A stretch of DNA of 14,716 nt from an uncultured Clostridia bacterium (GTDB lineage Bacteria; Bacillota_A; Clostridia; TANB77; CAG-508): positions 1 to 14,716 of the forward strand of contig CALXJS010000039.1 of the NCBI GenBank assembly GCA_944388685.1. The letters run 5' to 3'. This document shows, in pieces, positions 6,854-12,979 of this stretch. Under the pieces are notes generated by a model. It saw nothing but the letters and a program-made list of their open reading frames with translations, ran no database searches and had not been told where the DNA came from. Position numbers and translations under genes: made by a program. The stretch's first letter is position 1, and each line of letters begins with the position of its first letter.

Positions 6854-8620
6854 ATTAAACGATTTTTACTAACCACATTTTTTATATTATGTATAAGCAT
6901 GTTTTTAACTTTTATGCATTTTCGATTTTTTTATTCTATTTATACAGCTGAAGAATTAATTATCCCTTATGGAATACATCCTTTTGACATTTGTTCCAGC
7001 AATCCAATCTTGTGGAAATATTTAAAAATATTACATATTATTAGTTTTGCTTTTTCAATGATTATCTTTTTAAATTTTTCTTTTTCTAAATTATCTAAAC
7101 GATTTATTAAAGTAAAAAAATCTAAAACAACAAACACACTCTCTAAATTACCTACAAAAACATTTTCTCACAAAAGCATTTCTTCTAATTTGCAATTGCT
7201 TATTGGGTGGGAAAATCGTTCCAATTCACCTGTATATATTCCAGAAAGCGGTCTATATCAAAATTTTTTAATCACAGGAACTATTGGATCTGGCAAAACA
7301 TCTTCTGCTATGTATCCTTTTACTGAACAATTACTTAAATACAATTGTGATAACTTAAATCATAAAATGGCTATGCTAATTTTAGATGTAAAAGGAAATT
7401 ATTATACACAAATAAAAAACTTTTGCAAAACGTATAACATATTATCAGATTTAATTGTTATCGAGTTACATTCTCATATTCATTATAATCCATTACATAA
7501 GCCTAAATTAAAGCCTCAAGTCCTAGCTAATAGATTAAAAACCATTCTTTTATTATTTTCAGAAAATAATACCGAATCCTATTGGTTAGATAAAGCTGAA
7601 CAAGTGTTAACAGAATGTATTAAGCTTTGTAGATTCTATAATAATGGATATGTTACATTTGCTGAAATACACAAATTAATTACAAATCCAAATTATTATA
7701 AAGAAAAAATACCTATATTAAAAAACCTTTTTATTCAATCTAAATTTAAATCTAACGAAATTTATGAACTTAACTCTTGTTTGGATTTTTTTCAAAAAGA
7801 GTTTGACTGTTTAGATCAAAGAACTAAAGCAATTTTAATTTCTGAAATCACAAGAATAACCAATACCTTTATATCAGATTATGATGTTATGACCTGTTTT
7901 TGTCCTCCAAAAGAAACATTAACATTTACTGGTTTTGAGGAGGTTTTAAAAAAAGGAAAAATTGTTGTTCTAAATATGAATATTTCTGAATACAGTATTC
8001 TTTCTAAAATTATTGCAACTTATTTAAAATTAGATTTTCAATCTGAGGTATTATCAAATTTATCTAAAAATCATGTTTATCCTTCCTGTTTTATCTGCGA
8101 TGAATATGACAAATATGCTAGTAAAACAGACGCAGAATTCTTTTCCTTAAGTAGAGAAGCTAAATGTATCAATATTGTTAGTACTCAAAGTTATTCTTCT
8201 TTAAAAAATACATTAAAAGATGATTCTTTTGTCAAAGTTATTGTTCAAAATTTGATTAATAAGATTTGGTTCCGAACAGATGATATTTTTACAATTGAAG
8301 AAGCACAAAAACAACTAGGAAAAGAAGAAAAAATAAGAACATCTAAAAGTTTCTCTGAAAATGCCAAAGAAACTACCTTTAGTTATATTACAAATACCTT
8401 CAATTCAGAAAATTCAAATATTTCTGAATCTATCAGTACTTATGTACAAAATGATTATATATATGAAGCAAATTATTTTACTCAACATCTCGAGACTTTC
8501 TCTGCTTTATGTTTTTTATCAGATGGTCAAAAAATATATCCCCCTTGCAAATTACAAATGATTCCATATTTTAAAAATCGAAAGGAGTTTTTCTATGAAA
8601 AAAGAAAAAAGAAATGCTAA
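6854..8620 (+). CDS. VirD4/TraG-type coupling ATPase of a type IV secretion system
   Basis: About 588 residues. Two N-terminal membrane helices are present, and from about residue 117 a cytoplasmic P-loop ATPase follows. Counting from 6854, Walker A is GTIGSGKT at about 142-149, ILDVKGNYY is near 175, Walker B is ICDEYDKYAS near 415 and the conserved VSTQSYSSLK is near 441. Coupling proteins form hexamers that recruit the DNA-relaxase complex or other substrates and feed them to the channel. The first ATG is at 6899, but it has no ribosome binding site and would cut the first helix in half. AAAGGAGG at 6836-6843, ten bases before an in-frame ATT at 6854, gives a normal start (Met)-Lys-Arg followed by a full helix, so I start there. 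The stop of the preceding small gene (6848) is in the same frame. The gene overlaps the pilin gene by 26 bases. Confidence 0.85.
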   Translation: MKRFLLTTFFILCISMFLTFMHFRFFYSIYTAEELIIPYGIHPFDICSSNPILWKYLKILHIISFAFSMIIFLNFSFSKLSKRFIKVKKSKTTNTLSKLPTKTFSHKSISSNLQLLIGWENRSNSPVYIPESGLYQNFLITGTIGSGKTSSAMYPFTEQLLKYNCDNLNHKMAMLILDVKGNYYTQIKNFCKTYNILSDLIVIELHSHIHYNPLHKPKLKPQVLANRLKTILLLFSENNTESYWLDKAEQVLTECIKLCRFYNNGYVTFAEIHKLITNPNYYKEKIPILKNLFIQSKFKSNEIYELNSCLDFFQKEFDCLDQRTKAILISEITRITNTFISDYDVMTCFCPPKETLTFTGFEEVLKKGKIVVLNMNISEYSILSKIIATYLKLDFQSEVLSNLSKNHVYPSCFICDEYDKYASKTDAEFFSLSREAKCINIVSTQSYSSLKNTLKDDSFVKVIVQNLINKIWFRTDDIFTIEEAQKQLGKEEKIRTSKSFSENAKETTFSYITNTFNSENSNISESISTYVQNDYIYEANYFTQHLETFSALCFLSDGQKIYPPCKLQMIPYFKNRKEFFYEKRKKKC

Positions 8621-8966
8621 TTACACTATCAAATTTAATACTGTGTATATATATCTATTTTATATATCTATTTTATCTATATGTATCTTACTATTTAGTT
8701 CTTCTACGTCTTTTGCTTTAGGAGATCCAAAACTTATTAGTACCATTAATTCTGCCTTTGAAGATATAGAAGGTTGGATTCTAAAAATTGCGACACCTGC
8801 GGCAGCAGTCGCGGTTGGTACAGGTGTATTTATGAAAAAATTTAGTTTTGGCGATGAAGAAAAAATACGAACAGGGAAAAAACTTATTAAAGGATCTTTG
8901 TTCTCTTATGCTTTTATATTAGCCATTGATCTAATCTTATCTGCAATCAAATCTTTAGTAGGATAG
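8595..8966 (+). CDS. VirB2/TrbC-like pilin subunit
   Basis: A 123-residue protein with the architecture of conjugative pilins. It has a basic N-terminus, a signal-peptide helix (about 17-37) with a likely cleavage after SFA (residue 41), and a mature part of about 82 residues. The mature part has two hydrophobic helices (ILKIATPAAAVAVGTGVF at about 62-79, LFSYAFILAIDLILSAI at about 102-118) separated by a short charged loop (KKFSFGDEEKIRTGKKLIKG). VirB2-family subunits make the extracellular pilus or, in Gram-positive systems, a channel component. It starts inside the VirD4-like gene, with AAAGGAG seven bases before the ATG. Its stop codon is embedded in the ribosome binding site of the next gene, so translation is probably coupled. 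Confidence 0.78.
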   Translation: MKKEKRNANYTIKFNTVYIYLFYISILSICILLFSSSTSFALGDPKLISTINSAFEDIEGWILKIATPAAAVAVGTGVFMKKFSFGDEEKIRTGKKLIKGSLFSYAFILAIDLILSAIKSLVG

Positions 8967-8974
8967 GAGGAAAA

Positions 8975-9850
8975 ATGGAACAATCTCAAAACATTACACA
9001 AATTATTATTGATACCATAAATACCATTTTTGAAAACCTCTTTAGTTCAATTGACAATACATTATACAATTTATTAGATGAACTAACTTTTATCAACTCT
9101 GATATTTTAACTGACAGCTATTTTCAGGAAATATTAGGTACTTCTGCTTCTAGTGGAATTCTACTAATTGCCAATACCCTTCTTTTTGCTTTTCTATTAT
9201 ACTATGCCATCAAATATTTGTTATCCCATATGACTTTTGATAGAATTGACAGACCTTCTAGTTTTTTTATAAAAATGGTATTATATGCTATTTGCATGAA
9301 TTCTTCCTTTTTCATTGTAGAACTATTTATTGATTTCATGTCTAATATTTCTCTAGTTATCCGTAGTATTGGAGAAGATTTATTTAACGAAAGTATTTGT
9401 TTTTCTTCTCTTATTACCAATATTAACACCAACATTGCAATTGATACTTCTTCTTTAAATATTTTTACAATTGATGGTCTTATCAAAAGTATATTATCTA
9501 TTTCTTTACTAAACTTAGTATTTACCTATTCTTTGAGGTACATTTTTGTGAAAGTATTTGTGCTAATAACCCCTTTTGCCTTTTTGTCACTCATTCTTTC
9601 TAATACTAGTTGGTTTTTTAAAGCTTGGCTAAAAAATCTATTCTCTCTTCTCTTTATTCAAATTATTGTATCCCTTATCCTGTTACTCATGTTTTCTGTT
9701 GATTTTTCAAGTACAGAATTATTTAATAAATTTATTTATGTAGGCGGTATGTATGGTTTGATAAGAGCAAATGCCTTAGTACGTGATTTTATTGGTGGTG
9801 TTTCCACAACAATTACACAATCTGTGAAAAGTTTTACAAATTTAAAGTGA
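8975..9850 (+). CDS. VirB6/TrbL-like polytopic channel protein
   Basis: A 291-residue membrane protein with about five or six helices: about 60-80, 96-117, 171-190, 193-213 and 220-242, then a final amphipathic part. Family-like features are the SW-FKAWLKNLFSLLFIQ segment and a Gly-rich end (YVGGMYGLIRANALVRDFIGG). VirB6/TrbL proteins line the inner-membrane channel of type IV secretion systems; in Gram-positive plasmids the counterpart is often called PrgH. A ribosome binding site GGAGG five bases before the ATG overlaps the pilin stop codon. It is followed by 59 bases with a weak hairpin (GTAC...GTAC) before the PrgI gene. Confidence 0.78.
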   Translation: MEQSQNITQIIIDTINTIFENLFSSIDNTLYNLLDELTFINSDILTDSYFQEILGTSASSGILLIANTLLFAFLLYYAIKYLLSHMTFDRIDRPSSFFIKMVLYAICMNSSFFIVELFIDFMSNISLVIRSIGEDLFNESICFSSLITNINTNIAIDTSSLNIFTIDGLIKSILSISLLNLVFTYSLRYIFVKVFVLITPFAFLSLILSNTSWFFKAWLKNLFSLLFIQIIVSLILLLMFSVDFSSTELFNKFIYVGGMYGLIRANALVRDFIGGVSTTITQSVKSFTNLK

Positions 9851-9909
9851 CACATGTACTTTTCATTATTATATAATTTTTTGTACAATCCCAAAGAGGA
9901 GGCGATTTT

Positions 9910-10206
9910 TTGAAATTTATTTTTCCACAAAATTATACTTTTAAAAATAAAATATTAGGATTTATCGATTATTCTGTAGCCATTATTAACATTGTTTGGG
10001 CTGTAATTATTGGACTGTTATTATATCTCTTCGTTCCAGACATAAACGCAAAAATTGTTATCTTTATACTTTTTTGTTTTCCAGTATTTCTCCTTAGTAT
10101 TTCTGGAATTCATGGAGAAAACATCATTTATGTGTTCATCTATATGTTTAAATTTTTTGTAAAACAAAAATTGTTCTTCTATGCAAAAACAAATAAATAT
10201 AGGTAA
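9910..10206 (+). CDS. PrgI-family (VirB3-like) type IV secretion protein
   Basis: A 98-residue protein with the PrgI layout: a short conserved N-terminal segment (FIFPQNYTFKNKILGFIDY), two adjacent helices (about 23-43 and 47-68), the motif GIHGENIIYVFIYMFKF and a basic C-terminus ending in YAKTNKYR. PrgI proteins take the place of VirB3 in Gram-positive conjugation systems. They work with the VirB4 ATPase, whose gene normally follows directly. Here no VirB4 gene follows; a 180-bp inverted repeat begins 16 bases after the stop. The start codon is TTG at 9910, seven bases after GAGGAGG; there is no ATG in the first residues. Confidence 0.85.
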   Translation: MKFIFPQNYTFKNKILGFIDYSVAIINIVWAVIIGLLLYLFVPDINAKIVIFILFCFPVFLLSISGIHGENIIYVFIYMFKFFVKQKLFFYAKTNKYR

Positions 10207-10222
10207 AATATTAGCACAATTC

Positions 10223-10402
10223 AATTATAGTTCACAACTTCCAATGGTCCAATAGATAATCATGTTATCCTATATTTCAAAAATTTTTCGGTTCAATACG
10301 ATATTTAAGAATTTGTAACATATCTCCAATCACATTCAAAATTTATTCAATATAGGATAACATGATTATCTATTGGACCATTAGAAATTGTGAATTGCAA
10401 TT
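10223..10402. repeat. Long inverted repeat (54-bp arms, 34 bp of them perfect)
   Basis: The arm at 10243-10276 is exactly complementary to 10349-10382 (34 bp). The match continues outward for 20 more bases on each side (10223-10242 and 10383-10402) with five differences, all transitions. The 72 bases between the arms (10277-10348) contain no frame or clear promoter. No obvious target-site duplication flanks the outer ends. Possible explanations are a miniature inverted-repeat element, an invertible segment, or a scar of a lost insertion sequence. It separates the secretion genes from dnaD. Apart from this repeat and the promoter at 10438, the gap 10207-10553 holds no confirmed gene. Confidence 0.92.
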
Positions 10403-10437
10403 ATTTCTAAATTAATGTTTAAACTTTAAAATTTACC

Positions 10438-10466
10438 TTGAATTTTTTGTCTAAAAAAGATATAAT
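10438..10466 (+). promoter_or_regulatory. Promoter of the dnaD-dnaC operon
   Basis: TTGAAT (10438-10443), a 17-base spacer and a perfect TATAAT (10461-10466), 36 bases downstream of the right arm of the inverted repeat. Transcription would start near 10473. A ribosome-binding-like AAGGAG at 10480-10485 follows, about 70 bases ahead of the dnaD start. Confidence 0.78.
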
Positions 10467-10553
10467 TTGAATTACCATTAAGGAGATTTATTTTTTCTAC
10501 AAAAATTTTATACAATGCCTAAAATTAACTCCCTTTGGTTTTAGAAAGGATTG

Positions 10554-11549
10554 ATGACCAAAATGAAATTAGAACAAAATGACAAGACACTTTTATTCTC
10601 TGAAACAACCATCCCAGATGTGTTTTTTTCAGATTATTTATCGCAAATCCCTGGAGATTATGTCAAAATTTATTTATATATCATCTTTCTTTCAAAATAC
10701 AATAAAGATGTAAAAGTAAATGACTTATCAAAAAAATTGAATATACCGTTAAAATCCATTAGCGAAGGCTTCAAATTTTTAGAAGAAAACAAATTAATTA
10801 CAAAAAAATCAACTGGTTATGTGATTGTAGATTTACAAGAAGCAACCCTTCATGAGTTATACTCACCAAATCTAACCGTTTCAAAAGAAAAGGTTGCACA
10901 AACTGCTAAAAATCAGTCAAGAGCCAAAGCAATTGAACATATTAATAATATGTATTTCCAAGGAATTATGAGTCCTTCTTGGTATAATGATATTGACATT
11001 TGGTTTAGAAAATACAATTTTGATGAACAAGTTATGATTGCCCTTTTTGATTATTGCTATAACAGAAGTGCTTTACATAGAAATTATGTACAAACCGTTG
11101 CTGAAGCATGGGCTTCTAATAAAATAAAAACATGGAATGATTTAGATAAGTATTATGAAAAACAAGAAAAACTAAATACTTTGAAAAAATCCATTTCTAA
11201 AAAACTTGGGAAACATGGAAATCTAACCCAATATGAAGAAGCCTATATAGAAAACTGGGTTGTAAATTTTGGATATGATATGGATATTATAGAAATCGCA
11301 CTAAAGCGTACAACCCTAAAGCAATCTCCTACTTTTGAATATATCAATACTGTTATAACTGACTGGCACAACCGAAATTTGAAAACACCAGCAGAAGTCA
11401 ATGCCTTTATTGAGCAAAGAAAGAAATTAACAAAAGATACAAAAGATTTAAAAACACAAGTACAAAAAGCAAATTATGAACAAAGAAAATATGAAAACTT
11501 AGACTTTTTATATGCAAATTCATTAGAGAAGGAGGACAAAATTGGCTAA
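10554..11549 (+). CDS. DnaD/DnaB-domain replication initiation protein
   Basis: About 331 residues. The first about 85 form a winged-helix-like domain (GDYVKIYLYIIFLSKYNKD, then LSKKLNIPLKSISEGFKFLEENKLITKK). Two DnaD-type helical repeats follow. One is at about 130-205 (YFQGIMSPSWYNDIDIWF ... AEAWASNKIKTWNDL). A better one is at about 225-285, ending in the family signature IEIALKRTT ... FEYINTVITDWHNRNLKTPAEV. Such proteins help load the replicative helicase at the origin or during restart in Firmicutes. In Clostridia they are typically paired with a DnaC/DnaI-type loader, as here. ATG 10554, TTG 10551 and ATG 10563 are all in frame. AAAGGA ends at 10550, three bases before 10554 and twelve before 10563, so the exact start is open. 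The gene overlaps the loader gene by 8 bases. Confidence 0.85.
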   Translation: MTKMKLEQNDKTLLFSETTIPDVFFSDYLSQIPGDYVKIYLYIIFLSKYNKDVKVNDLSKKLNIPLKSISEGFKFLEENKLITKKSTGYVIVDLQEATLHELYSPNLTVSKEKVAQTAKNQSRAKAIEHINNMYFQGIMSPSWYNDIDIWFRKYNFDEQVMIALFDYCYNRSALHRNYVQTVAEAWASNKIKTWNDLDKYYEKQEKLNTLKKSISKKLGKHGNLTQYEEAYIENWVVNFGYDMDIIEIALKRTTLKQSPTFEYINTVITDWHNRNLKTPAEVNAFIEQRKKLTKDTKDLKTQVQKANYEQRKYENLDFLYANSLEKEDKIG

Positions 11550-12547
11550 CGAAACATTAAATGCTTTATTAAAAGAATATGAACAAAAAAAAGTAAAAGA
11601 AGAAATCTCGGCAGATGAAAGAAAAGAAGAATTGTACAAAAAAATTCCTAGATTGCAAAAATTAGAAGATGAAATGCATACATATGCCCTTTCCACTACA
11701 AAAGCAATTTTAAATAAACAAAATGTTTCTTTGCTTTCATTGTCTGATAAAATTGATACATTAAAAAAAGAAAAAGAGGAAATTTTAAAGAAAAACAATA
11801 TCTCCTTAGATTACTTAAAACCTCAATATGAATGTTCACTTTGTAAAGACACTGGATATATCCAAACAGATAATTATCACACGGAAATGTGTTCTTGCTT
11901 AAAACAAAGATTGTTAGATATTTCTTTTAATAAATCAAATATGTCAAACTTAGATAAGGAGAACTTTTCAACATTTAATGAATTACTTTTTTCAGATGAA
12001 GTAAATCCTAGCAAATACCGTTTTCCTATTTCCCCTAGGGAAAACATCAAAAATATAAAAGAAAAGGCTTATGAATTTGTCCAAAACTTTGATAATCCAG
12101 ATTATAAAAATTTATTATTTTCAGGAAATACTGGACTTCGGAAAAACTTTTCTTTCAAATTGTATTGCAAACGAAGTATTAAAAATGGGAAAAACTGTAT
12201 TATATCAAACAGCCCCTGTTTTACTAGAAAATATTATTGACTACAAGTTAAATAAACAAAAAACAAATTTAGAAGATATTAATAAATCTGTATTAGAAAC
12301 TGATTTATTAATCATTGATGATTTAGGAACAGAAAGTTTAAATAGTATGAAATTAAGCGAATTGTTTACCATTATTAATACCAGAATTCTAAATTTGAAC
12401 CATAAAGTTACCAAAACGATTATTTCTACTAACCTAAATATTAATGAAATTTTTAGCAAATATGAAGAGAGAATTGGTTCTCGAATTGCTGGATATTATG
12501 ATATTTATTGCTTTTTTGGAGATGATATTCGATTTAAAAAGAGATAG
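11542..12547 (+). CDS. dnaC: DnaC/DnaI-type helicase loader ATPase, reading frame broken by one extra base in Walker A
   Basis: Joined across the frame break the protein is about 334 residues, normal for Clostridia-type loaders. The N-terminal part has a coiled-coil-like segment and a four-cysteine zinc site (C98, C101, C117, C119). The AAA+ domain begins near residue 180. It has Walker B LLIIDDLGTE, sensor-like IISTNLNINEIFSKYEERIGSRI and a basic end. In the first frame the Walker A reads GNTGLRKNF and translation stops at 12238-12240. Skipping C12139 (CTT-C-GGA-AAA-ACT) gives the perfect GNTGLGKT and opens the rest of the gene up to 12547. The start is TTG 11542, six bases after AAGGAGG and overlapping the dnaD stop. 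A loader is normally essential, so the break may be a sequencing or assembly error, a recent mutation or a programmed +1 shift. Confidence 0.85.
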
Positions 12548-12573
12548 CCATCAAGTGTACACACTTGATGGCT
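12546..12573. terminator. Hairpin between the convergent loader gene and the small minus-strand gene
   Basis: A perfect 12-bp stem AGCCATCAAGTG / CACTTGATGGCT with loop TACA, overlapping the last base pair of the loader stop codon. TTAACTTTT follows on the plus strand. It lies seven bases beyond the stop of the small minus-strand gene, so it could end both transcripts, although the T run is weak. Confidence 0.75.
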
Positions 12574-12579
12574 TAACTT

Positions 12580-12738
12580 TTAGAGGAGTCTTAACGACTT
12601 TGAGTCTATCCAATCTCCTTTTTGGTAGCCTCTATTTTTAGTCGTGATCGGATTTACCCTCTGTCCTTTATACCCGTAGAACGTTAATTCTACTCTTCCT
12701 TTATTTAAATTCCGTACTCCTTTAATTTGTATTCTCAT
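12580..12738 (-). CDS. Small basic protein of unknown function (52 residues)
   Basis: I do not recognise this protein. It starts MRIQIKGVRNLNKGRVEL and continues with a Gly/Tyr-rich stretch (TFYGYKGQRVNP, NRGYQKGDW). It has about 12 Lys/Arg against 3 acidic residues, with alternating polar and hydrophobic residues that suggest a small beta-rich nucleic-acid-binding fold. That last point is only inference. The gene signals are unusually good: a consensus AGGAGG seven bases before the ATG, a promoter at 12774-12802 and a hairpin directly after the stop. Its codons are richer in G and C than the neighbours (CGG, CCG, TCG, two ACG, GGG), which hints at outside origin. It could be the surviving end of a longer protein, but the start signals argue for a complete small gene. 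No relation to gyrA or the loader is evident. Confidence 0.65.
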   Translation of the reverse strand: MRIQIKGVRNLNKGRVELTFYGYKGQRVNPITTKNRGYQKGDWIDSKSLRLL

Positions 12739-12773
12739 ACTTTTTACCTCCTGGTATTATTATTTCATAAACT

Positions 12774-12802
12774 ATATTAACATAAATAAAACTTATGTGC
12801 AA
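12774..12802 (-). promoter_or_regulatory. Promoter with internal palindrome for the small gene
   Basis: Minus strand TTGCAC (12802-12797), a 17-base spacer and TAATAT (12779-12774), 35 bases before the ATG. The spacer itself contains the palindrome ACATAA-GTTTTAT-TTATGT. That is where a repressor would block RNA polymerase, so it is a candidate operator. Confidence 0.65.
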
Positions 12803-12810
12803 GGAAAATT

Positions 12811-12827
12811 AAACAATTTTATTGTTT
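12811..12827. repeat. Short inverted repeat upstream of the small-gene promoter
   Basis: AAACAAT-TTT-ATTGTTT, 7-bp arms, eight bases upstream of the -35 box on the minus strand. It may be a second regulator site or simply an AT-rich coincidence. The remaining bases up to the gyrA terminator (12828-12942) hold nothing I can identify. Confidence 0.4.
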
Positions 12828-12942
12828 TATATTTTTATGTTTACATAGTAGTATCCTTTTTATAAAATCTTAAAGTTACTCTAGCGATTATTAAACTAAA
12901 CTTGTGTACAATTGTTAGTTCTAAAGGACTTTTTTGAAGTAG

Positions 12943-12978
12943 AAAAAATCCCTTCAAGAAATCTTGAAAGGATTTTTT
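12943..12978 (-). terminator. Rho-independent terminator of gyrA
   Basis: A 16-bp stem begins two bases after the gyrA stop codon (AAAAAATCCTTTCAAG / CTTGAAGGGATTTTTT on the minus strand, one G-T pair, 4-base loop), ending in six T. The opposite strand also ends in six T, so it would stop plus-strand transcripts as well. Confidence 0.88.
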
Positions 12979-12979
12979 A

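Noticed and set aside
12071..12547. Independent 158-codon gene
   Set aside because: It is the second half of the helicase loader in the shifted frame; the first 23 codons are an out-of-frame reading of the first half.
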